DNA from: Gemmatimonadota bacterium
GTDB lineage: Bacteria; GCA-2686955
Length of the DNA stretch: 7,108 nucleotides
Assembly (NCBI GenBank): GCA_026991065.1
Contig: JALXCG010000235.1
Location: 1-7,108, forward strand
Direction: 5' to 3'
The notes beneath the pieces were generated by a model that had not been told where the DNA came from, did no database searches, and saw only the letters and a program-made list of their open reading frames with translations. The position numbers and the translations under genes are program-made. Within the stretch, counting starts at the first letter, position 1. Every line of letters starts with the position of its first letter. Of this stretch, positions 1 to 6,540 are shown one piece after another.

Positions 1-42
1 CCGGCGGCGGCGGACCCGACACCGGAGCCGACCTCCGGCTGA
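1..42 (+). CDS. Possible C-terminal end of a plus-strand gene (5' part outside the window)
   Basis: Frame 1 on the plus strand is open from the window edge and ends at a TGA at 40-42, giving the 13 residues PAAADPTPEPTSG. The third codon positions are mostly G or C, as in the confident genes here, and a polar Pro/Glu/Thr-rich tail is a plausible protein end. It would converge on the Ap4A phosphorylase gene with 57 bp between the stops. Thirteen codons are too few to prove coding or to suggest a product, so this is only a candidate. Confidence 0.3.
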   Translation, partial: PAAADPTPEPTSG

Positions 43-72
43 GGGCGCGGGACGGCGCCTCCTCTCGCCCCC

Positions 73-98
73 GGCCGGGCGGCCCCGGTCCACCGGCC
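73..98. terminator. GC-rich hairpins between convergent gene ends (possible terminator)
   Basis: Two short hairpins sit just past the stop of the Ap4A phosphorylase gene. GGCC (73-76) can pair with GGCC (81-84) around GGGC, and CCGG (85-88) can pair with CCGG (93-96) around TCCA. Neither has a proper T-tract on either strand, so this would be at best a weak or factor-assisted terminator. Short G+C palindromes are also frequent by chance in such GC-rich DNA. Confidence 0.2.
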
Positions 99-99
99 T

Positions 100-1014
100 T
101 CAGCCACCGCTCACCGCCCGCAGCAGGGTCATCGGTCCAAGCGCGCGGACCCGGCGCAGCTGCGCGACATCGCGGAGAAAGAGCGAACCGGCAAAACCGA
201 GAGCGTTGATCGAGATGCCGTCGCAACACTCGCGGACCCGCGGCACCACCAGCATCCAGTCGCGGGTCAGCAGCAGATTGTAGGGAGCCGACTGGCGCGC
301 CGGTCCGCCTGCCGCGACCGGCTCGATCCCCAGCCGCGCAAGGCAGGCGCGATAGAGCGCGAGTTCCTCCCGCGCGCTGCTCTCGCCGCGGAGGTCGCGG
401 CCGGGATCGAGAGGCGCGAAAGCGTGCGCGAAGGGCAGCGTGGCAAGCTGCTCCACCCCGCCGCGACCACCGGCGGCGGCCCGCATCAGCAACGGCTCAA
501 GCGGAATCGCGGCGCCGTCGGGCGCCAGCGGCAGCGGAACGAGCTGCAGATGCTTGTGCCGCTGGCTGGCGCCGGCCGCCGCGCCGCCGTTGTAGAAGCC
601 GAGGCTCGGAAACTCCGCCCGGCAGCAGCCGAGGGCGTGAAAATCGTCCTGATCGAGCAGCGTCTCCTGGTGAACAAACTTGCGCGTGACGATCAGCAGA
701 TGGCGCTCAATGACATTGAATTTGTTCAGCAGGGCGACATGGGTCGGAGAGAGATCGGCGACGAACATCGCCTCTTCATAGGGCAGAAAGGGGTTGCGAC
801 GGAGCACCGGAGAGGAGCGATCCGGCCCCGCCGACGCTGCCTTGCGCGCGAGATTGGAAACCACCCGCACGAGAAAGCGCACACCCCCCTCTTCAATGAA
901 GTGCGTCGCGGTTTCGATCGGCCGCAAGGCACCGGCGGCAAGAGCCGCGGCGCTGCGCTCCCGCAAAAGCGGTTCGAGCGTGCCGGGAAGAAGGGAATGG
1001 GGCGACTGGGGCAT
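100..1014 (-). CDS. Ap4A phosphorylase / ATP adenylyltransferase (GALT/HIT superfamily)
   Basis: Predicted 304-residue cytoplasmic enzyme that splits diadenosine tetraphosphate with phosphate into ATP and ADP (the Apa1/Apa2 type of reaction). Seen in the sequence: an N-terminal block NPFLPYEE (74-81), the core LLNKFNVIERHLLIVTR (95-111), GFYNGG (139-144) and the family motif RHKHLQ with H153, H155 and Q157. By analogy with GALT-family HxHxQ sites, H155 is the likely nucleophile. The C-terminal ATP-adenylyltransferase part shows YNLLLTRDWMLVVPR (245-259) and ISINALGFAGS (267-277). Length is close to the roughly 300-330 residues usual for the family. The frame stays open upstream to 1161, but the ATG at 1014 is chosen because GGAGGA lies 6 nt before it and the extra 49 residues match nothing in the family. 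The gene lies 100 bp downstream of a decayed nuclease gene on the same strand. Bacterial members are known but scattered, so substrate range (Ap4A, APS) is inferred. Confidence 0.9.
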   Translation of the reverse strand: MPQSPHSLLPGTLEPLLRERSAAALAAGALRPIETATHFIEEGGVRFLVRVVSNLARKAASAGPDRSSPVLRRNPFLPYEEAMFVADLSPTHVALLNKFNVIERHLLIVTRKFVHQETLLDQDDFHALGCCRAEFPSLGFYNGGAAAGASQRHKHLQLVPLPLAPDGAAIPLEPLLMRAAAGGRGGVEQLATLPFAHAFAPLDPGRDLRGESSAREELALYRACLARLGIEPVAAGGPARQSAPYNLLLTRDWMLVVPRVRECCDGISINALGFAGSLFLRDVAQLRRVRALGPMTLLRAVSGG

Positions 1015-1020
1015 GGGTTC

Positions 1021-1026
1021 TCCTCC
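1021..1026 (-). promoter_or_regulatory. Shine-Dalgarno GGAGGA that fixes the start of the Ap4A phosphorylase gene
   Basis: On the minus strand GGAGGA, followed by GAACCC, lies directly before the ATG at 1014, giving a 6-nt spacer. This is a near-ideal ribosome binding site and is the main reason for preferring this start over the upstream in-frame start at 1161. Confidence 0.75.
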
Positions 1027-1114
1027 GGCGCGCGACCGGAGCAAGCGCAAACGGTTCGCGATCAGCTTAGCCGAAATCCATCTTTTCAGCGGCGCTCCGC
1101 CATCTCCCCAACGA

Positions 1115-1351
1115 TCACCCTGGCTCCGGACCGGGATCGAGCCGTCTGCGCTCGCGGACAAGTTCGTGCTGCAATTGCTCCTCGCTGGGGAGGTGGATCA
1201 GGTGCTTGGCGGCGAAGAGCTGCTCGTGCCCCCGCAGGATCGAGTAGCGGGCGATGGCCTCGTTCTTCCCGGCGCAGAGGATGAGGCCGATGGTCGGGTT
1301 ATCGTCTTCGCCGCGGCGCTGCTCGTCGAAGAGCCGCAGGTAGCTGTCCAT
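1115..1351 (-). pseudogene. Truncated C-terminal remnant of a DUF1016 (YhcG-type) PDDEXK nuclease
   Basis: The 78 readable residues from the ATG at 1351 match the C-terminal end of DUF1016/YhcG-like nucleases: YLRLFDEQRR (4-13), DDNPTIGLILC (16-26), KNEAIARY (29-36) and LPSEEQLQHEL (54-64), then a normal stop. Intact family members are several hundred residues long, with an N-terminal DUF1016_N domain and a PDDEXK core with its acidic/lysine catalytic residues before this point. All of that is missing. Upstream in the same frame, about 28 codons without family resemblance lead back to the TAG that ends the neighbouring exoprotein gene. The ATG at 1351 corresponds to an internal family residue and has no Shine-Dalgarno, so it is unlikely to be a real start. 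I read this as a 5'-deleted gene relic, possibly cut when the exoprotein gene became its neighbour. A short translated fragment cannot be excluded. Confidence 0.75.
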
Positions 1352-1366
1352 CGAAGGCGCGCTCAG

Positions 1367-1389
1367 GGGAAAAGGTGCTCCGACAGCAC
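1367..1389 (-). terminator. Weak hairpin plus T-run downstream of the 619-residue exoprotein gene
   Basis: On the minus strand GTGCT (1389-1385) can pair with AGCAC (1379-1375) around the five-base loop GTCGG, and the run CTTTTCCCC follows. A 5-bp stem with only four T residues is a weak Rho-independent terminator. It lies about 47 nt beyond the TAG of the exoprotein gene, a normal distance. Confidence 0.3.
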
Positions 1390-1435
1390 GGCTTCCAAGC
1401 CCGCGTTGATGTCGGAATGGCGCACGCCCACCTTC

Positions 1436-3295
1436 CTATTTGAGCAGCACCATCTTGCGGGTCGCAGTCTCATCGCCCGCTTGCACTCGGCAGAAATAGA
1501 CGCCGGAGGGAACCGGCAGGCCCTTGTCCGAATTGCCATCCCACACCACCGAATGCCGGCCCGCCCGTTGCGGTGCGTCGACGAGCTGCGCAACCGCACG
1601 TCCCGCCAGGTCGAAGACCGTCACCCGCACCGGCGCGGCTTCGGCGCGGGCGGGAAGCAGATAGCGGATCTCGGTGCGCGGGTTGAAGGGATTGGGGTAG
1701 TTGCCCACTACCCGCAGGGCCGAGGGCAACGCGGATTCGCCACTGGATCCGCCGACACCGGATGCCACCCGCTTCTTGACTTTCACCCTGAGCAGAGGCT
1801 CGCCCTTGTTCCCGGCCGTGTCCAGTTGCCAGTTGTTGGCGACGTAGCGCCAACTGGACTCGGCGATGTCCGGCGTCTGGTCGTAGGCGATCGCGGGATT
1901 CTCGGTCGAGTCATTCGAGGCGAAGGTATACCCGACGAAAAAGTGGGCGCCGGCGCTGAAACTCACGGTGCTGTCGGCAAACTCAAACGACCACCATTGA
2001 TTGACGCGATCGTTGCCGATGTGCCCGCTCGCGAACACGCGATCTCCCGGCTTCCCTTCGCCCCCGGCTTCCTGCCATACGCCAACGTCGAAGCGGCCGG
2101 TGCGGGCGAAGAAACAGAGCATTTTGTATAGCTCGTACGTGGTATCCGCACTGGCCGTGGCGGTGAAGCGCGCGGCGAGTCCGTCCCCCTCCGCGTGGAA
2201 CCCGGGATCGATAAAATAGGGTTGTCCATCGTCGATGGTCAGGGTGATGGCGTCGGTAACCTCGAAGCTGTGAACTGTCGTCCGCCCCTCGTTGCCGAGA
2301 ATGTCAGCGGCGCTGACCCAATACCAAACATCGGTATCCAGGGGCTGAGCCGGAATGGCGGCGCGGTAGGCATCGCCCCCCGCCGTCGTCATGGTCAGGG
2401 TGGTGGTGTCGTCGACCTCACTCCAATAGTGCAGCTTGACCAAGGCGGGGTCGATGTCGGCGCAAACCCGTGTCACTTCCGCGATGATCTCGTATTCACT
2501 CGAAGTGTCGGGAGTGTCGGCCAGCAGGTCGAGGAAAATCGCAGGTGGAATCTCACACTCCGGCGGCGTGTCCGCAATGCGCAGATCATCGATGAAGTAG
2601 CCCTGCCCCCCGTCGAGGGCATCCGACGCGAAAAGCCAACGCAGGCGGATCGTCTGCTCGGGAGTGACGTAGCCCAGCGCGACCAGATCCTGGGTCGAGA
2701 CGGTTCGCCACCCCACCTCGATCCTTGCAGCACTCTGGAAGGAGCGACCACCCTCAACGTTGCGGTAGACCGGCGGAGGAGCGCCCTCTTCGCCGCCGGC
2801 GATGGTGTCGTAACAGTAGGCCCATTGGCCGGAGATCGGAGTGCCCCCGCCCGGTACAATTTGCTCATCGTAGGCCGGGTTCAAGCCGCCCTCGGGCGGG
2901 GCGTCAAGCACGGTCCACGACCTGCCGCCATCGGTCGAGATCAGGAACTGCGCGCCGTCGTAGTTCAACGTCAGGCCTTCGAAATCCCCCCATTGGGCCC
3001 AACTCACGTAAAACGAGGTCATGCCCAGTGCGGCGAGATCGATCTCTTTCGTCGTCAGGCTGGCGACGAGAAACCCCGGGTACTGCTCCCGGTCATCAGG
3101 CGGTGTGCCCACCCATATCTCGCCGTCGCCGTGGGGAGCGCGGGGTCCGTAGGTAAAACTGGTGTCCCTCTGGGCCCACGCACGGGCTTCGAAAAAGTCG
3201 GCCGGAATCCCTGATTCGAAATCCCAGCGAAGCTCCACCGCCCTCGCCGTCGGAGCCGCCAGGCACGCCGCAACCACCATGAACAAGCGTTTCAT
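1436..3295 (-). CDS. Secreted multidomain protein with C-terminal FlgD-like/T9SS-type module
   Basis: Predicted 619-residue exported protein. Residues 1-19 form a signal peptide: MKR, a hydrophobic stretch, and ARA before a likely cut at A19/V20. Residues about 20-240 look like a jelly-roll (MAM/laminin-G-like) domain, with WDFESGIP near the start, QFLISTDGGRSW (116-127) and GYFIDDLRI (232-240). Residues about 250-347 resemble an Ig-like domain (VKLHYW 286-291, WYWVSAAD 324-331). Residues about 350-508 are a beta-rich block (FDVGVWQE, AGAHFFVGYTF) that I cannot assign to a named family. A Gly/Ser linker leads to a FlgD-like Ig or T9SS type A-like end with NYPNPFNP (532-539), VTVFDLAGR (558-566), SGVYFCRVQAG (597-607) and final KMVLLK. 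Such ends serve as surface-sorting or structural modules. The ATG at 3295 is chosen for the signal peptide and AAGGA 7 nt upstream; the frame stays open to 3589. No catalytic motif is visible, so adhesion, carbohydrate binding or a structural role are all possible. Confidence 0.9.
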   Translation of the reverse strand: MKRLFMVVAACLAAPTARAVELRWDFESGIPADFFEARAWAQRDTSFTYGPRAPHGDGEIWVGTPPDDREQYPGFLVASLTTKEIDLAALGMTSFYVSWAQWGDFEGLTLNYDGAQFLISTDGGRSWTVLDAPPEGGLNPAYDEQIVPGGGTPISGQWAYCYDTIAGGEEGAPPPVYRNVEGGRSFQSAARIEVGWRTVSTQDLVALGYVTPEQTIRLRWLFASDALDGGQGYFIDDLRIADTPPECEIPPAIFLDLLADTPDTSSEYEIIAEVTRVCADIDPALVKLHYWSEVDDTTTLTMTTAGGDAYRAAIPAQPLDTDVWYWVSAADILGNEGRTTVHSFEVTDAITLTIDDGQPYFIDPGFHAEGDGLAARFTATASADTTYELYKMLCFFARTGRFDVGVWQEAGGEGKPGDRVFASGHIGNDRVNQWWSFEFADSTVSFSAGAHFFVGYTFASNDSTENPAIAYDQTPDIAESSWRYVANNWQLDTAGNKGEPLLRVKVKKRVASGVGGSSGESALPSALRVVGNYPNPFNPRTEIRYLLPARAEAAPVRVTVFDLAGRAVAQLVDAPQRAGRHSVVWDGNSDKGLPVPSGVYFCRVQAGDETATRKMVLLK

Positions 3296-3302
3296 CCGAA
3301 CA

Positions 3303-3307
3303 TCCTT
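3303..3307 (-). promoter_or_regulatory. Shine-Dalgarno AAGGA for the 619-residue exoprotein
   Basis: AAGGA on the minus strand lies 7 nt before the ATG at 3295. Together with the signal peptide that begins there, it selects this start over the upstream open frame. Confidence 0.6.
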
Positions 3308-3366
3308 CAAATCGGGAGAACACCAGAGACAACCGGACAGCGCCCCCTGGAGGCTCCGGCTCTGCG

Positions 3367-3378
3367 CGCAAGCTTGCG
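3367..3378. promoter_or_regulatory. Perfect 12-bp palindrome CGCAAGCTTGCG in the divergent intergenic region
   Basis: CGCAAG is followed immediately by its reverse complement CTTGCG with no spacer. It lies between the two divergent genes, about 23 bp downstream of the -10 box proposed for the minus-strand gene. A gapless palindrome fits a dimeric-repressor site better than an RNA hairpin, which needs a loop. No second copy was seen in the window, and no regulator gene is present to link to it. Confidence 0.3.
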
Positions 3379-3400
3379 TTGATCGTGGGAATCGTAGCAA

Positions 3401-3429
3401 AGTGTAGAACTCTGAAGGGTTGCGAACAA
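3401..3429 (-). promoter_or_regulatory. Candidate sigma70-type promoter for the 619-residue exoprotein gene
   Basis: On the minus strand TTGTTC (3429-3424) and TACACT (3406-3401) are separated by exactly 17 bp. They match the -35 and -10 consensus at 3 of 6 and 4 of 6 positions. Transcription would start near 3394, giving a leader of about 100 nt before the ATG at 3295 that includes the 12-bp palindrome. Promoter consensus in this lineage is not known to me, so the call rests on spacing and position. Confidence 0.35.
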
Positions 3430-3465
3430 GGTCCCGACCCGGAGCCGATCGCCCCCGTCGTGGTA

Positions 3466-3471
3466 TATACT
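3466..3471 (+). promoter_or_regulatory. Candidate -10 box (TATACT) for the beta-helix gene
   Basis: TATACT matches the TATAAT consensus at 5 of 6 positions, and TGG lies just upstream within the local TGGTATATACT run. It is one of the few AT-rich spots in a GC-rich intergenic region. No good -35 hexamer is present 16-18 bp upstream. The start site would be near 3478, leaving a leader of roughly 50 nt. A second, weaker TATAGG lies at 3501-3506. Confidence 0.35.
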
Positions 3472-3517
3472 GGAGGCACGAATCGTTGGTGGCTCTCCGG
3501 TATAGGTTCAGGCCCGG

Positions 3518-3524
3518 AAGGGAG
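3518..3524 (+). promoter_or_regulatory. Shine-Dalgarno AAGGGAG for the beta-helix gene
   Basis: AAGGGAG ends 6 nt before the ATG at 3531, where a signal peptide begins. This supports 3531 over the upstream in-frame start at 3420. TCTCC at 3494-3498 is complementary to GGAGA at 3521-3525 and could partly mask this site in the mRNA. Confidence 0.6.
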
Positions 3525-3530
3525 ATCCTG

Positions 3531-6083
3531 ATGCGCCGTTTCCGTCCTCCGCTGCGCTGGCTGCCCCGTGCGTTGTTTGTGGCATTCATGGGTTCGTCGG
3601 CTCAGGCCACACTGCACGATGTTCCCGGCGATTTTCCCTCTATTGGCGCGGCCATCGAAGCCGCCGGCGTCGGCGATACGGTCCAGGTTGCTCCAGGCAC
3701 CTGGACCGAGAACCTGAGCCTTGGGGGCAAGGGCCTGACGCTCATGGGGACCGCTCCCACTGATCCACGCATCGTGGCCCAAACGATTGTCGATGGATCG
3801 GCGGATGCGGCATCGACCATCTGGGTGGGCGGCGCTTCGTTGCCGGTGCGGATCAGCGGGCTCACCATTCGCGGCGGTGCGGGCAATGAAGTCCATGATC
3901 CATACTTTCGCCGCCTCGGCGGCGGCGTGCTCTGCGAAAGCGGCCTGCTCAGCATCACCCATTGCCGCCTGGTCGGAAACGGCATAAACCGCAGCAAAGT
4001 GGTTGGCAGCGGCATCTATGTGGGCGCGGACGCGGAACTGAGTGTGGACGCCACGCTTCTGGCCAACAACAATGCCGACAAGGGCGGCGCGATTGCCGTT
4101 GAAGAGGGCCAGTTGGAGCTGACACGCTCCCGGGTGTTGGACAACACCGCGAACAACGGCGGTGGCGTGTATCTGGCAAAGGGCGGGATCCTCAACGCCT
4201 CTGAATCTGCCTTCCGGCGCAACAAGGGACAGGCGATCAGCTGCCTGGACGGCTCCGAAACCCGTCTCGAGCGCTGTGATCTGACCAACAACCAGGGCGG
4301 CTACAGTGGCGCCGTCTACAGCACCGCCTACTTCGAAATGGTGGGCGGATCGCTGAATGACAACGTGGCCAACAGCGACGGGGGAGCGTTGAAGGTCTTC
4401 GCCCCGGGGACTGCCAGGCTCGAGGGCGTGGTCGTCGCCCGCAACTGGGCGCTCCGGGATGGTGGCGCAATCCGGGTGAGTGGCGGCGGGCTCGAGCTGG
4501 AGCGCTGTACGCTGGTGATGAACGGCGGCGGCACAGCCGTGATTCAACTGTACTCAGAGAGCGCTTGGGCATCGATCCAGAACTCGATCATCTGGCGCAA
4601 CGGCCCCTTTGTGCCTCTCTACGAAGACTTGGGGTCGATTGCCGTTAGCTACAGCGATGTGGAGGGTGGCTACCCCGGAGAAGGCAATATCGACGCGGAC
4701 CCGCGCTTTTGCACGCTCCCCTGTGGTGACCTGAACGTCTCCATCGCGAAGAACTCACCCTGCGTGGGCGCGGGACGCGCAGGGGGCAATCTGGGCGCCG
4801 GTCCGGTTGCGTGTGACGTGGGCTTCGAACCGGACCCGGTCACGCGGGAGGTCCCCGGAGACTACCCAACCATTCAGAGCGCTCTCGATGCCGCATGTGA
4901 CGGCGATACCGTCCGCGTTCAGCCCGGCACTTGGCAGGAGTGCATCAACTTCGGCGGCAAGGCGATCGTGTTGACCGGAATCGCCCCGGAGGATTCCGCC
5001 GTGGTCCAGGAAAGTGTGCTGCTGGGGGCGGGCGAATCTGTTGTGCGGATCACCCAGGGAGAGCCGGAGGGGACAGAAATACGGGGGCTGAGGATCCGCG
5101 GCGGTAATTCCACCGACTACGGTGAGTGCATCGGGTCGGTGGGCGGTGGCTTCATGCTGAGCAATGCCGACGTCGCGATTCGTCACTGTGTGATCGACAG
5201 CAACCATGCGTTGACGCCGGGAATGTACTACCGGGGAAAGGGCGGCGCGCTGTGGGCCAACCAGACCCGGCTCAGGGTGAGCGACTGCCTGATTGAACGC
5301 AACAAGGCTCAGGATTACGGGGGCGGCTTTGCCCTGTGGGACAGCGATGTGCGTCTCGTCGGGTGCGAGTTCCGCGACAACTCGGTCGGTGGCTATGGCT
5401 ACAAGAACCCTGGTGGCGCCGGGGGCGCATTGGCGATCGTAGGCGGCACGAGCCACCTCCTGGCATGTCACATCGTGGACAATTTCGCCTCGGCGGGTCG
5501 AGGAGGAGGGATTCGCATCCTCTCCGGGGCCCAGGTCACACTCGACAACTGCTTGCTCACTCGGAACAGCGCCGACCCACACTGCTACTTTGAGTACTAT
5601 CCAAGAGGCGGCGCGCTGGCTGTCGACGGTGAGAGTGCGGTGAATCTCAGGTTCTCCGTGGTCACCAAGAATGCAGCGGCATCATCGTCCGGCGGAGGCA
5701 TTGCCGTACTTGAGCCGGCAACGCTCAACACCCGTGGCGCCGTGATCTGGAGCAATGCCACAGGCGGCTATTTCACGACGCGCGACCTCTATACATGGAG
5801 TCCTGACGCCATCCAATTCAGCTACAGCCTGGTCCCCCCCGACCAGCTCAGCCCCACAAACATCCTCGGGCCTCCCAATTTCATTTCATGGCAGAACCAC
5901 GACTACCTCTTGAGCCCGGGCCAGTGGGGTGCAGACAAAGCGATTCTTCCCCGCTCCCCCTGCATCGATGCCGGCCCCCCGGACTTGCAGGATGGGGTGA
6001 TCTGGCCCCCGGCCTACAACAACGAATCCCGCAGCGACATTGGTCTCTATGGAGGCCCGGGCGGCGTGCTCTGGGGGTTCTAG
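3531..6083 (+). CDS. Exported protein with two tandem right-handed parallel beta-helix domains
   Basis: Predicted 850-residue exported protein. Residues 1-26 are a signal peptide with basic residues (RRFRPPLRWLPR), a hydrophobic core and AQA before a cut at A26/T27. Two halves repeat the same plan. VPGDFPSIGAAIEAA starts at 31 and VPGDYPTIQSALDAA at 441, an exact 410-residue shift; 26 of the first 46 residues are identical without gaps. Each half opens with the DUF1565-like strand block (VPGDxPxI, GDTVxVxPGTW, GGK), continues as beta-helix coils of roughly 20-25 residues, and ends in a DADPRFC/SPC- or NFISW/SPCIDAG-type closing segment. GGA[IL] occurs at 185, 284, 311, 571, 631 and 693, and FxxN at 228 and 614. 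The C-terminus is a typical DIGLYGGPGG end, with no FlgD-like sorting domain. Such folds can bind or cleave polysaccharides, but no pectate-lyase Ca/Arg catalytic set is evident, so function is unknown. The frame is open upstream to 3420; 3531 is preferred for its signal peptide and Shine-Dalgarno. Confidence 0.92.
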   Translation: MRRFRPPLRWLPRALFVAFMGSSAQATLHDVPGDFPSIGAAIEAAGVGDTVQVAPGTWTENLSLGGKGLTLMGTAPTDPRIVAQTIVDGSADAASTIWVGGASLPVRISGLTIRGGAGNEVHDPYFRRLGGGVLCESGLLSITHCRLVGNGINRSKVVGSGIYVGADAELSVDATLLANNNADKGGAIAVEEGQLELTRSRVLDNTANNGGGVYLAKGGILNASESAFRRNKGQAISCLDGSETRLERCDLTNNQGGYSGAVYSTAYFEMVGGSLNDNVANSDGGALKVFAPGTARLEGVVVARNWALRDGGAIRVSGGGLELERCTLVMNGGGTAVIQLYSESAWASIQNSIIWRNGPFVPLYEDLGSIAVSYSDVEGGYPGEGNIDADPRFCTLPCGDLNVSIAKNSPCVGAGRAGGNLGAGPVACDVGFEPDPVTREVPGDYPTIQSALDAACDGDTVRVQPGTWQECINFGGKAIVLTGIAPEDSAVVQESVLLGAGESVVRITQGEPEGTEIRGLRIRGGNSTDYGECIGSVGGGFMLSNADVAIRHCVIDSNHALTPGMYYRGKGGALWANQTRLRVSDCLIERNKAQDYGGGFALWDSDVRLVGCEFRDNSVGGYGYKNPGGAGGALAIVGGTSHLLACHIVDNFASAGRGGGIRILSGAQVTLDNCLLTRNSADPHCYFEYYPRGGALAVDGESAVNLRFSVVTKNAAASSSGGGIAVLEPATLNTRGAVIWSNATGGYFTTRDLYTWSPDAIQFSYSLVPPDQLSPTNILGPPNFISWQNHDYLLSPGQWGADKAILPRSPCIDAGPPDLQDGVIWPPAYNNESRSDIGLYGGPGGVLWGF

Positions 6084-6087
6084 CGAC

Positions 6088-6107
6088 GCCGGTCGCGCGC
6101 CGGCTTT
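6088..6107 (+). terminator. Hairpin with short T-run just after the beta-helix gene
   Basis: GCCGG (6088-6092) can pair with CCGGC (6100-6104) around a 7-nt loop, followed by TTT. It lies only 5 nt past the TAG at 6081-6083. The GC-rich stem and position suit an intrinsic terminator, but three T residues are few. Confidence 0.4.
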
Positions 6108-6196
6108 CGAGTCCCGCGCTCGGGCCTGCCGGGAGATCCGGGCGCTGAGTCCGCCGGAAGGGCGGAGCACTCCAGCGTCGGGGCGCCAATCGACCG

Positions 6197-6230
6197 ATGC
6201 CCCCTCGCCCGGGTGAGTGGCATGCACTCA
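6197..6230. repeat. Two overlapping, mutually exclusive inverted repeats
   Basis: An imperfect dyad pairs ATG-CC...TC (6197-6206) with GA...GGCAT (6215-6223), with one mismatch and one bulged base. A second, perfect dyad pairs TGAGTG (6214-6219) with CACTCA (6225-6230) around GCATG. They share 6214-6223, so RNA could form only one at a time. No T-run follows either, so a terminator role is not supported. Confidence 0.4.
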
Positions 6231-6490
6231 AATCGCGCATTCCTGGTTGGCGCGGGTTGCCCACCACGCCACCGGGCGCGACACTGCCACCCGTTGCGCA
6301 TTGCCCGTGCAGGGACTACTGCCCGCCTCCCTTCCCGCCCGGCGGCCAAGGGCGAAACCGCGAGATGAGCCGAACGCACCGCGCCCCGCAACCGCCACTT
6401 TCGGCCAGGAACAATCGCCGGCGAATCCATCCTGCACCGCTGCGTGCCGCCCGGGGAAAGATCGATCAGGCGCCGGGGGTGCACTGACAC

Positions 6491-6520
6491 AAAAAAGCTT
6501 CCCTTCCGAAGAGCCTTTTC
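6491..6520 (-). terminator. Candidate intrinsic terminator for the right-edge minus-strand gene
   Basis: On the minus strand, AAAAG and CTTC are followed by a six-base loop GGAAGG, then GAAG and CTTTTTT. CTTC/GAAG gives 4 bp and AAAAG/CTTTT adds 5 bp across a 3-nt bulge, ending in six T residues at 6496-6491. The plus strand has a weaker version ending in CCTTTTCTTT. It lies about 190 nt beyond the TGA of the right-edge gene, which is long but possible. The A+T run stands out from the surrounding GC-rich sequence. Confidence 0.45.
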
Positions 6521-6540
6521 TTTCTGTTTCGAGTGCTCCG

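Noticed and set aside
424-2131. Long plus-strand open frames (286 and 445 codons) opposite the minus-strand genes
   Set aside because: They lie antisense to the confidently identified Ap4A phosphorylase and exoprotein genes, give Arg/Ala/Gly-rich products without family resemblance, and follow from high GC lengthening shadow frames.
2195-3214. 339-codon plus-strand frame inside the exoprotein gene
   Set aside because: It is antisense to a protein with a signal peptide and a recognisable FlgD-like end; its own translation shows no domain.
3096-4547. 483-codon minus-strand frame spanning the divergent intergenic region
   Set aside because: It overlaps both exoprotein genes and their promoters, has no recognisable domain, and is explained as a shadow of high-GC coding DNA.
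4755-5582. 275-codon minus-strand frame opposite the second beta-helix half
   Set aside because: It is antisense to the well-supported beta-helix coding region and has no family features.
6080-6490. 136-codon minus-strand and 96-codon plus-strand frames in the gene-free stretch
   Set aside because: Both lack a ribosome binding site and known motifs, overlap each other, and have Arg/Pro-rich compositions typical of chance frames in GC-rich DNA.
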